Positions 21,956 to 33,796 of a DNA stretch of 64,000 nucleotides are shown here, piece after piece. Made by a program: the position numbers and the translations under genes. The notes below the pieces were generated by a model, which did no database searches, was not told where the DNA came from, and saw only the letters and a list, made by a program, of their open reading frames with translations. Source of the stretch: Nectonema munidae (lineage: Eukaryota > Nematomorpha > Nectonematoida > Nectonematidae); contig JAUIRK010000293.1 in assembly GCA_030549495.1 (NCBI GenBank), forward strand, positions 124,001 to 188,000, read 5' to 3'. Each line of letters starts with the position of its first letter. The stretch's first letter is position 1.

Positions 21956-23394
21956 ATAACTTTAAGTTAAAACAAATTACAAAAAACTGTCAGAATCGAT
22001 ATTAAAATAATTATTATCTTTTTGTAGAACTAAGAGAAAGGAAGGTTTTAAATCTAAGACAATATAATACAGAAGACATGTATCTAGACAACTAGAATCT
22101 AGATATCTAGAAACTAAAATTTTGTAGTAAAAAATCTGACATTAGATAAATTAAAGAAATGTATTGATTATATTTAAACAACATAGTAAAATTATAACTT
22201 CTCATTTGTAAAAAAATATATCTATATTTATTTATTCAGGTCTAAAAACGAAAGTTTCCTATATAAAAATTTCAGATTTTTTTTTCCAAAATTTGGATGT
22301 TTAATACCATCAATTTTTTGACCCTTTTGTTCCCAACATTTATGACATAAAATCGCGAAATAAATTTTATTATATCGTGACCCTAAAAAGTTTCTACAAA
22401 AGTTTTACAAGATTACTTTATTTTTTTTATCATTTTTAATTTAGTGATGTAGTATAACGCTTTTAATCATAATCCTCATAGCGTAGAAATTTGCAATATA
22501 AAAATGTAAGCCTAAGTATGATCATGGTGATAGAAGACGTGAAGTAAGTAAATAGATAAGAATAAATATGAAAGACAGTGGCTTTTGTTTCGAGATGAGT
22601 TAAAAGACAATTTTTATATTTCCGTCTAGAACAAATTAAAAATATTAGTTTAAAAAAGTTGTAATGTAAATATCTCCTTTTTAACATTAACAATATATGT
22701 GTATGTTGCAATAGAGATTCCAACTTTTAAAAACTTTAGAGTATTATATTAAAAATAGGATATTTCGGATAAAAAAGATGATCTATCAAAAAATTGTTTT
22801 TGAAGTTTTTTATTAAAGTATATTATAAGAAATAAGTATTTTAATAAGCAAAAACTGCTTAGAATTTAAATTTATTACCTAAAATAATGATTACTTTTCT
22901 CCCACAAATTCAGGAACTTATAACTAGGTGAATCTGGTTGTTACAAAATCCTAAAGGTTCTAATATATAATATGCAGCCAGTTAAATTTGACTGTTTTAA
23001 AGTATGGATGTGCACTCTATCATGTAGTGCATTAGTTCCCAAATTAAGAGATAACACCCCCAAGGGGGTGTTTTGAAATTCTTAGGAGGCGCTGTAAAAT
23101 GTTATGTAACAAAAATTAGGTATTAAAATTTTTCTTTGTCTGAAGCAAAGAAATATTTTGTATGTTACAGTACAAAATTACGTGCGAAAAAAACTAAGTC
23201 ATAAAAATTTTGGAATTTATATAAAAGGCATAAAACCATGTAAATTATTTATTTTCTCAAAGGAGAGCGGCAGAAATTATGCCAAAAGCCACAGTAAATT
23301 ATTTTGCCGTCATTGATTTACTCTTAACACAGTGTTACTTGTAAAACGCTGTATTAAATCAATTCTTTCCTTTCTTTTTTACTATAAAAGGTCA
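21956..23394. other. A+T-rich stretch; possible hAT end near 23035
   Basis: No gene is seen. Around 23030-23095, AGTTCCCAAATT, a CACCCCCAAGGGGGTG palindrome and AGGAGGCGCTG resemble the terminal zone of hAT elements such as that at 61972, but no second end was found. Confidence 0.35.
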
Positions 23395-23515
23395 AAAGTA
23401 AAGGTAGTGAAGGGTTTTTCCATCGAGAAGGTGTAAACGCCACCTTTCTATTAAATTATGAGCAAAGAAAGTTTGATGCTAGATTTGAACCTATTACCTT
23501 TTAAATGTTTCGGAA
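23395..23515 (-). repeat. tRNA-derived SINE fragment (family 2)
   Basis: This degraded unit aligns with the copies at 23516-23645 and 61755-61901. Shared blocks are the TTTTTCCATCGAGAAGG-like start, AAATTATGAGCAAAGAAAG and TTTGATGCTAGATTTGAACC. The tRNA-like part is on the minus strand and its B box is decayed. Confidence 0.5.
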
Positions 23516-23645
23516 AGGTTAAAGTAACATAGGGTGTTTTCATTGAGAAGGCTTGTACCGAACTATGAAGAAACGAGACTTAATGGTGTATCGAACCCAA
23601 GACCTTTAGTTATGAAACCCAGTATACATTACTCACGACACCTTT
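23516..23645 (-). repeat. tRNA-derived SINE (family 2)
   Basis: On the minus strand the sequence contains GGTCTTGGGTTCGATACACC, an RNA polymerase III B-box-like element. It is followed by the family-specific tail AAGTCTCGTTTCTTCATAG and GCCTTCTCAATGAAAACACC. It lies head to tail with a more degraded copy at 23395-23515 and matches the better preserved copy at 61755-61901. Confidence 0.65.
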
Positions 23646-25551
23646 TTTTGGAAAACATGCAGTCTAGCGTTAATCGTAAAATTAGAAAAAATTATTTATA
23701 AGGCATGAAATCTAACTATGTATACTAAAATATTTACAAAAATATTAGTTTTAGCAATATTAGGCTAAATAAATTTGGGAATCTAGCTTAAGAACAAGTA
23801 ATTCGAAGTACCACATTATTGACAAATTTTTTCTTAGGTCTCATCCTAAGATTTTCCATATTTTGAGCGTAAATATGTACATTGTTTGAGTGGATAAAAA
23901 TCTGCTATTGGATGATGACTTCATGCGAGTAAACTCCACCATCAATACTAGGCAAAATATATTGGTAGATGATTTTATGTTGTTGTGTATTAAATTTTAT
24001 CAGTTAATATACCATAAATTATTTCCCAAATTTACATTCTATTCTAATGAAGACACATTGATCTATTTTCATCCTTTTCTGATATTTATTAATAAAATAC
24101 ATTGTCTTATCTATTTTTAATGTTAGTTTCCATCATCATCAGAACGTACGCTAATTAGTAGTTTTTTGCAAAATATTCTTCGAAAATTTCACGAATAAAA
24201 TTTACAAGTGAGTAATAAAATAAAAATTTGAATAACTAATGTTTATTTCAGGGTTAATTTGATTCTAAGAGATATTTATGATCCAAAAGTAAAATATTTA
24301 GAATTATTTCAAACTCAAATGAGGATGAAGAAGATTGCACCGATTGGATGTATAAAACACTTTTGATTACAGAAACATCGCCAATCATGAGTACCATGTT
24401 GATACCGATTAAAGGTTTAAGCTACATTGGGTTTCCAATTTAACTGAATTATGAATTAAACAATTCAAGAATTGTATTAGTACCATTGCTAATATTATTA
24501 GCATATGATAATTTCGTCTCTTTATTTCAATAAAACTAATACTTTGTGGTGCAACCGATCTTCCATCTATTTTCAGAAGTAAAACATAAAATTGGAAAAA
24601 AAAAAGATACAAATACTATATCGAGCAGACAATTTTTAGGTAGTTTAATTGATTCAAAATATACGATTATTTAACATCATTTGAACTAACTAAATTCAAA
24701 AACTGTATATTTTTTGGTTTCGGACGTTGCAAAAACATAAAAAATATATATTTAAAATTTTTTTGAAATTCTTACACTAAATCGATAGAAATATTTTCAA
24801 AGAATATTTAAATTTCTTACTCTAAAGTGCATGTTTGCAAATTTTCTTTAATTATTAGATTTAAAAGATGTTTCAAAGTGTTTTGCTATAAATGTATTAA
24901 AAGTCAATTATTTTTCCTCATATGAAGCTACGTTATCCAATCTCTTATAACGTCCATTCTATTAAAAGACAGATGATTTTTTATTTGCTTGTGTAATATG
25001 ATTATCAAGAATTTTATTTAGAAATAAAATAATTAAAAATATGATAAATGGGAATTTTAATGTATTAGAGATATTTTTTAAAAATGTTATACTTAGTAGA
25101 AAATAAAACAAAATCTTAATCAATACTAGAGTTTTAATTCAAATTAAAAATAAACAAATGTTACTTTTTTGTAAAAAATTTTGGAAAAACGTGATTGTGC
25201 AGACGAGAAAACTGTAGTGAAAATTATTCAAAAAAAAATATAAATAAATTCAATTAATTTAAGCAAGTCTCGTTTAGTATGTTAATTCTATTTATACATG
25301 AATTTTTATTTATGATTATAATGTTTTTTCTAAATTTTTATAAAAATAAACCTTCTTTGTAAATTATTTACCAAAAATATTAAAATTTCTATTTGTTTAT
25401 ATTTTAGAACAAAGGGTGAGAAATACAAAAGGGAGAGGTTAATTCATTCATCATCAATAAGGTTAGTCTTCTCAGTCTAATTAAAATTTTTGATTATTAT
25501 GAGGGAAAAACAATGAATCAAACCAATATTGTGCGTAATATTAAACATCTT
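23646..25551. other. A+T-rich stretch without a gene
   Basis: Several open frames of 60-76 codons occur, as expected by chance at this composition. None has a recognisable motif. Confidence 0.5.
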
Positions 25552-26060
25552 AACCCTATTAGTGCTGGGCTAAATTTGTCCGCTCAAGTGCTGGGGCGTA
25601 AAATGCCCCCTCAATTTTTTCAGATATTAATAAGTTTTTATAAATATTTTGAATTTTACCTATATATTTCAGCTATGCTTAATTCAAAAGTAATGTCCAT
25701 TTTTTTATCAAAATCAATTAAACCTGTCAAAAAAATTGATTTATATTTGGCAGCTTATCTCAAAAAGAATTTTTTATTTAAATTATTATATAAAGTTTTT
25801 TACACATATATACCCATTTTTAAGTATTACGCTATGTTTACTGGTGATATTTTTTTATGAAGATCAGTCAAAGCTGAGAAAAAATAATTTAAATTTGACA
25901 GCCCATGTGAAAATTAACATTTTTATTCTTATAAAAAGTTTTTTATACATATATAACCCATTTTCAAGTATGTAGAATTAAATGGTGATTTTCATTTTTT
26001 ATGGAATCAATAAAACTTGTGAAAAAAATTGATTTAATTTGTAAATTAATTTCAAATATA
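25552..26060. repeat. Degenerate tandem array, three units of about 140-160 bp, after a TTAACCC end
   Basis: Three head-to-tail units begin near 25634, 25793 and 25936. Each contains a TATAAA.GTTTTTTA.ACATATA-like start, a block near ATTTTTTTAT(C/G)AA and a GA(A)AAAAATTGATTTA-like block. Just upstream, 25552-25615 starts TTAACCCTATTAGTGCTGGG and contains GGGGCGTAAAATGCCCC, which looks like the left end of a piggyBac-type MITE. The overlapping open frames here (25513-25975) are low-complexity, Lys/Phe/Tyr-rich and unlikely to be genes. Confidence 0.6.
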
Positions 26061-26670
26061 TTTAATTCACTGAAAATATTTCATTTGTCAGTAAATTAGG
26101 TATCTCTATAGGACATCTTTCATTTTGGCTTCAAATTCCTTTTTGGCGGGTAGTTACAACGAACGGTAAATTAAATGAGTAAAAATAATATTGAAAAAAT
26201 ATCTGTATATATAAAAACAAACATTGGAAATTCAAATTTGAACTAAATATGGGAAAACATGTTATCTGTGTGTTTAAAAGTTAGTGCATAATTTTAAATG
26301 TATTTTAATTGGAAAGTTTCAATTTTAGAAAATATTAAAGATTTTGTTGTGTGACATATGTTTAACTTAATAAATTATTAGATATGTCTCATCCTTTTCG
26401 GTTTAGGAAGATAGAAACCGAAAATTATGATGGGCTGTCTTTTGTGTCCAACTTCTTACTGTTTTTGAATATTTTATATAACGCATAGATTACAAAATAT
26501 TTTAATTGCTTTATAATTTTCCCATTAAAGTTTGATAAACTAAAAAATATTATTTAAGCTTTTTATGATGCTTAACATTATAAAAAAAGTCATAAATGTT
26601 ATTTTTTACTAAACTAATTATGTTAAATATTAAAATACAAAGAGAATAAAAAATTAGTTAAATTTTAACC
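26061..26670. other. A+T-rich spacer
   Basis: I see no supported feature in this stretch. Confidence 0.5.
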
Positions 26671-26860
26671 TATAGGAGCTGAGCCTCAATGGTTGTTAGG
26701 GTGTACCTCTCAGCTTAACAGTTGAAGGTCAAGGGTTCGATCCCTAAAGCTCCTAACTCTAAAAACAAATTCACAAAAACTGTGATTAACCATCTTAAGC
26801 ATAATGCGAGCATATAGCCTTACGGTTGAAAGTGCTTTGATATCTCAAACCAACCAACCA
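26671..26860 (+). repeat. tRNA-derived SINE (family 1), copy 1
   Basis: The head is tRNA-like. GGAGC near 26674 can pair with GCTCC near 26752, TGGTTGTTAGGGTG serves as an A-box-like segment, and AAGGGTTCGATCCCTAA contains a canonical B box. A non-tRNA body follows, with ACAAAAACTGTGATTAACC and CTTAAGCATAATGCGAGCAT, ending in a short (CCAA)n tail. It is not a functional tRNA, because the anticodon arm is poor and extra bases precede it. Confidence 0.8.
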
Positions 26861-26861
26861 A

Positions 26862-27330
26862 CCTATAGGAGCCTCAATGGTTGTTAGGGTATATCTCCCC
26901 GCTTAACAGTTGAAGGTCGGGGTTTGATCCCAAAGCCTTCCAACTCTTAAAAACGAATTAACAAAAACTGTGAAACTATCTTAAGCATAATGGGAGCCAA
27001 TGGCGGATCCAGAAATTTCCTTATTGGGATTACTAGCGAAATCTATTTAAATTTTTTGCAATTTTGCTAAAAGTCTTCAAAGAATACGACAGCTGTATTA
27101 TGTCTTTTAGAATCACTGATTACCTATGTTTTAATATTTTTAACATTATTTTGCCATGAATAAATTGCAAAAATTTATTTTTATACATGTAAGGGTATAC
27201 ATTAGTAAGGGTAATTTTCGAAGCCATTTTTCATAGGGGGGCCTAGGACCGTGACCCCCCCCCCCCTCCCCCCTTGGATCCGCCACTGATGGGAGCATAT
27301 AGCCTTATGGCTGAAAGTGCTTTGATATTT
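26862..27330 (+). repeat. tRNA-derived SINE (family 1), copy 2, split by a MITE
   Basis: This copy follows copy 1 head to tail and shares its head (TAGGAGCCTCAATGGTTGTT), body and 3' part (GCATATAGCCTTATGG, GAAAGTGCTTTGATAT). Its B box is altered (GGGGTTTGATCCC). A 291-bp MITE at 26998-27288 interrupts it; copy 1 shows the unoccupied site. Confidence 0.8.
26998..27288. mobile_element. hAT-type MITE, 291 bp, in the SINE
   Basis: The flanks are a perfect 8-bp duplication ATGGGAGC (26990-26997 and 27289-27296). The ends are CAATGGCGGATCC and GGATCCGCCACTG, inverted repeats with one mismatch. A C-rich tract (27254-27273) lies next to the right end. The neighbouring SINE copy has ATGCGAGC uninterrupted, so the empty site is visible in the same window. 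Confidence 0.93.
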
Positions 27331-29099
27331 TTAAATAGATGTGTTAAAATTTTCATATCTTGATTTAGTTTAGATGTAGAGTTGATTTATAGACCAAAAT
27401 TATAAGTAATTAACTAACTAAATAATTAACTTATGTATTTCATATAACTTTGTTGAAAAAAGTTCAGTACTCTGAAAAAACCCTTAATTTGGAAAATAGG
27501 AATTTTTCTTAATTTTTTTAACAAAAGCTCAATATATATAAAAAAAATATATAGTACTTCTATTAAATAATTTTTAAGAAAAACTTAATGATAATTAAAA
27601 AAAATTAGGATAAATTTTGAGAAATATAAAATTTAATAGGTTAATTAACAAAAATTTAAAATCTTTATGGAAATATTAGTGAAGTTATTTTTCAGTAACA
27701 CTAAAATTTTGGAAGTATTAATTATCTAAATATATTAAAGGATAAACTTGAGAAATGGGAAGTTTTATACGGGTATTTAATAGAAATTTTAATATCTTGT
27801 TCAAAAAGTTGTTGTAAACTTTAGCGTTTGGTTAAAGTTGCACGATGAGTTAGTAAATTTTTAAAATATAGCCTAATTCAATTTTTTTGATATTAAATTT
27901 CTTTTTCAAAAAACATAAAATAAAAATATTTCATTGTTTTTATAAGATGAATCGTAAGATGTTTCCCATAATCGGTATTTTTAATTAAGAATGAGTAGAT
28001 AAGACTACGTGAATTGAAGTAGTTTGATATATCTTACATGAATTATTATTTAGAAAAACGAAAGTTAAGCAGATCAAAAAATGTCACTAATATTTGACTT
28101 AAGACTATTTGTTTATAATTTTAAGAAATAATATAGAAATTTTGGGAAATATGTTTCATATGATAGTTAACAGAAATATTATGTTTGCAGTGAAAATTTC
28201 TGCTTTGATTCCGAATTTGTTTAAAACAAGGTTTTAATATATATAAACAATGTTGACATTACAAAAGTTATTAAAAGATTGATTCTAAAATTGTCTAAAC
28301 AAGGTTTAATATATAATCAATGTTCAAGTTTTAATCAATTTTGAAATTAGTATTGAATAATACATAGAGTAACTCATTACTCTCGTACAGCTCGACTTAA
28401 TTTAGGCGAAATATCTTAATTTAAACTTTGAATTATTTTAACCCGAAAATAAAAACTGGATCAAAATTAAAATGAACACAATCTGTAATCTTTATCATCA
28501 TGAAGTGCTTTTAGTGATGCCCCAATTATAACTTGAATGCCAACAATGCACTAGCGAAAATTTATGCATGTATCAATTTAGCGTGTTTTAAAATCAATTT
28601 TAACTTTGTAAGACGTTCATTCATCTATGCTGGTAACAAGTGAAGAGAAGGCGGGTATAAATGTTTAATGAGTGACATAAAAATAATAAATGCCAAATAA
28701 TTCTAACAAAATAGGTTATATTTTTAAAGAATAGACTAAGGTCATTCTTAATAATTTGAAGATTTGATCAGTACAAATTATAATAAAACTATTTTGTAAT
28801 TTTAGTTGCATAGATATAACTGACTATAATGGTAAATTATATTTCATAGTGTTTTTTGAATAAAAACAATTTTTTACCCGATAATGTGTAAAATTACTTT
28901 CTCTATTAAAATTGGTATCTTTTTCTAAAAAAAATTGATAAATTTACTAAAGTTAAGAAATAATATATTGACTTCCACTAACACTTAAAATACAAACTAT
29001 CCTTTATTTTTTAAATAATATTTTTTATTTATATAAAAGTATATGAGAGAAAATAATCACAAAAATGTAATATTAATAATAATAATTTATTAAGCTAAT
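27331..29099. other. A+T-rich stretch with degenerate repeats
   Basis: Two diffuse repeats can be seen. A unit starting AGGATAAA(T/C)TTTGAGAAAT recurs with a spacing of about 130 bp (near 27607 and 27740). A unit AACAAGG(T)TTTAATATATA..AAT/CAATGTT recurs near 28227 and 28299. No gene is recognisable. Confidence 0.4.
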
Positions 29100-30650
29100 T
29101 CTAATCAACCCCATTCTTAATTTTATCAAATCAAACTCCGACTGCCCAATGCTACTCTGATGATATCTTATTTACCTTCTCAAATACACTACAACTTAAC
29201 AACATCAATCGCACTGCAAATCTAATCACACAAATACAAACAATGGCCACCAACTACAAAGTTTCCTTCAACTTAGATAAACTAAACTTATACACTTCAC
29301 ACGAAAAAGAATAAATCCACTACCACTGAAACTAAACATATTAACATCACTCACTCCTGAACCACACATAAAATATCTAGGCGTCACATTTCAATCGAAT
29401 CTAAAATTTACACTTCACCTCAAAAACATATATACAAAACTTTCACTAACCCATCTCAACAAAATACATCGCCTATACTTGCTCACAATCACAAACGCAT
29501 TTCAAACTACTTCTACTTCAAAACTTGAATTTCTCACACATACTTTACCCTTACACCTAAACCTAAAGAAAAACATAATTAAAAAATATCTATTTACCAT
29601 CCACTCTACACTAGCTCCACATACATAACTTCAGGAATGTTTACTCAAATCACACCTCCACTTCGCTCAATTTTTCAATTCCCTTCTTGAACAATATATG
29701 CCACAACTTTCTCAATACCAAGTTTTACCACACCTACACACATACTCCCTTGTCCACCCATCGAAATCCACCCCATACTCAACTCAAATATGCCATCACA
29801 AATTCTTTGCACTTAACTCCATAAAACACCAACGCAATTCAAATGCGCACCACTAACTCTCAATTTTTACTAAGGGTTTAAAATCACATAACAAACAACA
29901 ACTACTTGCCTTTTTTTAATCAGAATACATATATTTCTTTCTTCATACAACAAATGCAGACAGACAATAACACCTTCGACTATGAAACGGAAGCTCTAGC
30001 ACTTCTAACATCATGCAACTACATTATTGATAACCTAATCATCTTTACCTCCAAATCCAAGCACATAATCTTTTTCACAGACACACAAAACATGATCAAA
30101 GATCTACAACATGACAGAAAAATTCCCCTTTCAGCACTAAGCGTAGCAAAAAATTAATCAATCTTAGCAACTATTTCTCAATTAAACTATTCTGGTGCTC
30201 CACCCATTCCTCCTCCTTTGAGAATTTTTTAGTAGACTTCTTATCAAAATCCGCATATATAACATCACAAGATATCTTAACCCACGCCTTCCTTCTATTC
30301 ATGAATGAATGTAATGATTTTTTATTTGATGACTTTTTATGTCGTTGCTTTCTTTTAAAAAGAAAATAAGAAACTACCTATTAAGTACCTACTAAAATAG
30401 TTTTTACCAAACGATTCACAAAAGAACTTTTAATTTGATAATATTTGTAACAATCTATGCGTAGATATACATCTTTTATTTCACAATGGAAAAATCTAAC
30501 TGACGGCTATTTTGGCTATTGCTTTTTTCCAGGATTGTAAATTATGTGTTTATGTTTTATATTTTGTGTATATGTGCACTTCAAACTTCAATAATATCTT
30601 CGTAAATTTTTTTTTTGAATAAATTTTTCTCTCTCTCTCTTTCGATTAAA
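29100..30650 (+). pseudogene. LINE relic with reverse transcriptase and RNase H (Jockey/I-like)
   Basis: The plus strand contains TAQCYSDDILFTFSNTLQLN, where YSDD (29153-29164) is the reverse-transcriptase catalytic box. Next comes a thumb-like stretch with TMATNYKVSFNLDKLNLYTS. About 700 bp further on, FDYETEALALLTSC and HIIFFTDTQNMIKDLQ match the Glu and Asp blocks of an RNase H domain, and FWCSTHSSSFENFLVDFLSK matches its W-C-P-x-H-x-G-x2-G-N-E-x-V-D-x-L-A block. Non-LTR retrotransposons of the Jockey/I/R1/Loa groups can carry RNase H after the reverse transcriptase. Many stops and frame changes lie between. The 3' part to about 30650 ends in a T-run, a (TC)n tract and A-rich sequence. Confidence 0.82.
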
Positions 30651-30761
30651 TAAATAAATTTTGAAAATTTAAATTAGATCTAATTTTATGTTTTTTTATT
30701 TTGTTGGAGATTTCTTGTATGAAATTTTTTTCCACATTATTTAATTACATATTCTATATTA

Positions 30762-31292
30762 TAATAAGCTAGCGTGTGTGTGTGTGTCGCTGGAAGCATT
30801 CTCATTGGTTGAATTTATTTATATATGTGTTTTATGTGTATTTTTATATGGTGTGATGAGTTTATATGTGTGTATTTGTTTGAAGCATTCTGATTGGTTT
30901 AAATTTTTATATGTTTTATGTGTATTTTTATATGTGTGATGAGTTCATATATCTGTAGTGTGAGTGTCGCTTGAAGCATTCTGATTGGTTGAAATATCTT
31001 TTGTATGTATTTTTATATGGTGTAATAGAAAAATACATAGAAAAGGTACAAATATTCTAAAAACTGACCACCATACCATATAACACTATTAGCAACTCAA
31101 AATACACATTACCCAGAATCCTATGTTACGAGCGTAGTCTAAACAAAAAAACTAGCCGGTCCCGTGGTCTTTTTGAGCGAAGCGAATTTGAATTAGCAAC
31201 TCAATATACACACTACCCAGAATCCTATGTTTCGAGCGCAGCGAGAAACACTGTTTCGAGCGAAGCGAGAAACGACCACGGGACCGGCTAGT
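30762..31292. mobile_element. Tandem-unit element ending in a 19-bp inverted repeat (Helitron/Helentron-like?)
   Basis: From 30766 a (GT)n tract is followed by three units with GAAGCATTCT(G/C)ATTGGTT at 30793, 30882 and 30973, spaced about 90 bp. Two copies of TTAGCAACTCAA.ATACACA then follow (near 31088 and 31194), with GAATCCTATGTT. The terminal part is bounded by ACTAGCCGGTCCCGTGGTC (31151-31169) and its exact reverse complement (31274-31292). Between them are two palindromes built on GTTTCGAGCG.AGCGAGAAAC. A CTAGT end with an upstream GC-rich hairpin and no target duplication is known from Helitron-related non-autonomous elements, so that class is the best guess. No Rep/helicase gene is present. 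Confidence 0.5.
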
Positions 31293-32060
31293 CTATTAAT
31301 ATTAACGGCTAAATGCCAAAATAAATTCTATTTATTTTTTATTTTTAAGTTGAAACTATTAGTAACAAAAAAGTTAGATATTTTTTTATATTGGAAAAAC
31401 TTATTTTTTTTTCTGTTGCTACTTTTTTTTCTACAGTTGTTTTAATGGAAGCAAATTTTATGTTTTCAAATTATAAATCTTCTTACTAGATATTGTAATT
31501 TTTTAATTTTAGGTTTTAATTATTTTACATATAAATCCAGGTAATTATTAGATAAAGTAATACGAGTTAAAGAAAACTTTTTTTTGATGTTGATAATTTA
31601 ATAACAATTCTTTCTATTTTTCTTATTTAAATCTTCTAGTTATTTTATACCATTGAAGTAGTTTTTGAAACTTTTAATTAATTAAAATTTGAATGCCAAT
31701 TAGTGATTTTATAATTCTTCTCCTTTTCATTATTTGTAATCCAAACTTTGGTAGCCTCAGGATACGTATGTTTCGTACCTAAGACCAGGGGCGCACATTC
31801 TCAAAATTATTGGGGAGGGCGCGAAATTTTTTTGTTGCAATTTTCAAAATTAGTCGTCCGGAAATACCACGGGAGACCAAATATTTAAGCAATCCTTTAA
31901 AATAGAATGTATTCAGCGCATACCTAAAGTCCTAAATTTATAAGACTATTATATATATATTTTTTTTACAAAATTGGTGAATTTAAATTATATACTTCCA
32001 GCGAAAATATTTTAATATTCTATTCTATTCTTCTATTCTATTTAACACATAGTTTAGTAG
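31293..32060. other. Non-coding; hAT-like end at 31793
   Basis: CAGGGGCGCACATTCTC followed by a G-rich segment (31793-31830) is in the style of a hAT MITE left end. No partner end was identified. The remainder is A+T-rich without a gene. Confidence 0.35.
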
Positions 32061-32068
32061 AATTATTA

Positions 32069-33796
32069 TTACATATGAGAAAAATTATTTACTGAAACAC
32101 ATTGTTTATTAATCTTATAACTACATGTAAGAAAAATGGTAACGAACCTCATTTTAATGCGAATTTGGACTTGGTGTTTAGTTACCAGTGTCTCAATATT
32201 TGGTGAAATCCTGTAGGCGGCTACACTTGGGTAATTTTCAAGTTGATCGTCCATCAGCCTTGATCTTGTTTTTATTTTGCATATTTCATTTTCGGAAACT
32301 ACTGCTCACATTTATAAGTACCCGGAATAGTGACTTTTTTTTCTTACAAAATTTGTGATCCTGTGGAAAGCTTCTTTATGTAGAATTTTATAAAACTCCA
32401 GTAATGAATAATCTCTTATTTTTCGTCTCAAATCTTCATTTCCTTTAAGTTCAACCAATTCCAGCTGGAGCTTCCTCAAAATTTTATATCAAATGGTGAA
32501 GAGAAAACACGTAGATTCGTTTCTTGTGAACTGAAATCTTGAAATATACTTATGAATTCTTTGTGAATTGATATAAGTTCACAGCATATGAAGTGCAGTC
32601 TGATTTGCACCAATGTAGAGAAATAGAAAGTATTCCATTTCTCAGCTGTTTTTCCCACAGTTGAATTTTGTTTTGGAATGTTTGGATATGACTGTACAAG
32701 TGGTGAACAAATTGTCCCTTTCTTTGCAATTTTGAATTCAAGCCATTCAGGTATGAAGTAAAGTCAACAAGAAAAGCAAGATCCGGTATCCAACCATCAT
32801 CACTGAATTCAAGGATAGACTTGCCTTTCTTTCCATAAATTGGAAAATTTCACTCCTAAGTTCATAAAATCGTTTTAACATTTTTCCTTGGCTCAACCAT
32901 CGCACCTTACAGTAGTAAACCAGGTCTCCATATTTTGCCTCCTCAAGAAATTCTTTAAACTAGCGATGATTTAATGCTCAAGATTTTATAAAATTGATAC
33001 TCGCAACTACTCTAGACATGACGTCTTCAACTTTGACACAAATTGATCTTTTGTGTCTATGTTCATAGAAGTTAACTTCTTTTTAATTTTTGAAGTTAAG
33101 GTAACTTCATTACCAACCATTGCAGGGACAGCATCTGTTGCTAAACCATGAAGTTTTTCAAAATGGAGATTAAATTTAGCCATTAACATTTTCAATTCTT
33201 GAAAAATATCCTCCCCAGAATTTCTTCTGTGATATTGAAACCGTGATCAATTCCATGTACAAAAACTGCAAGTTAGGATGTATTTGACAGGTCAACTTTC
33301 ATAAATAGGCAAGGAAAAATACTTAAATTTCGAAGCAAGTTCTTTCAACACAGTTTCTATATTGGTATCAAGTTCATCAATCTGCCTTGTTACAGTTCTA
33401 CGAGACAAACTAATATTATCAATTTCTTTTTTTCTGCCTAGACACAGGATAATTTTTTGAATGTTTTGTAATCTCCTCACTGACAATATAACTAGCACGA
33501 ATGATATTGTCGGCATGCTCACATTTTTTGACGAAAATTGTCTGCTGTTCTTTCAAATATTTAATCAGTTTTTCGACTTTTTGTTTTCTACGTTCACCCT
33601 GAAAATTATCATAAAGAGATGAGTGTTTGGAAATATAGTGTCTTTTTACATTATATTCTTTCATATCAGCAACTGACTCTGAACACAGTAAATACATTGG
33701 TTTTCCTTTGATTTGTGTGAAAAAATAGTCATTGGTCCACTTTTCTTGGAACACTCGAAATTCATTATCCACATTCCTCTTTTTCAATGACGACAT
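32069..33796 (-). pseudogene. GTF2IRD2-like hAT transposase relic
   Basis: From the N-terminus on the minus strand, KKRNVDNEFRVFQEKWTNDY and FFTQIKGKPMYLLCSESVAD then NVKRHYISKH form the BED-like head. ISLSRRTVTRQIDELDTNIE precedes the catalytic region. The expected DEST box reads PIYES, so the first catalytic Asp is Tyr. FEKLHGLATDAVPAMVGNEV is the next conserved block, ELNSKLQRKGQFVHHLYSHI a later one, and NYPSVAAYRISPNIETLVTK with HQVQI is the degraded C-terminal end. Frames change several times and stops occur, so it is a fossil. Upstream on the plus map, 34250-34335 (GGCCCGCGGGCCGTACG) is the G/C-rich terminal zone typical of this family. Head and core match the pieces at 2265-3412. Confidence 0.85.

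Noticed and set aside
25513-25975. Two overlapping membrane-protein genes
   Set aside because: The frames cover a degenerate tandem array and reflect its composition.
26674-26760. A functional tRNA gene
   Set aside because: The B box and acceptor-like pairing are present, but the anticodon arm is poor, extra bases precede the body, a SINE tail follows, and a second decayed copy lies next to it.
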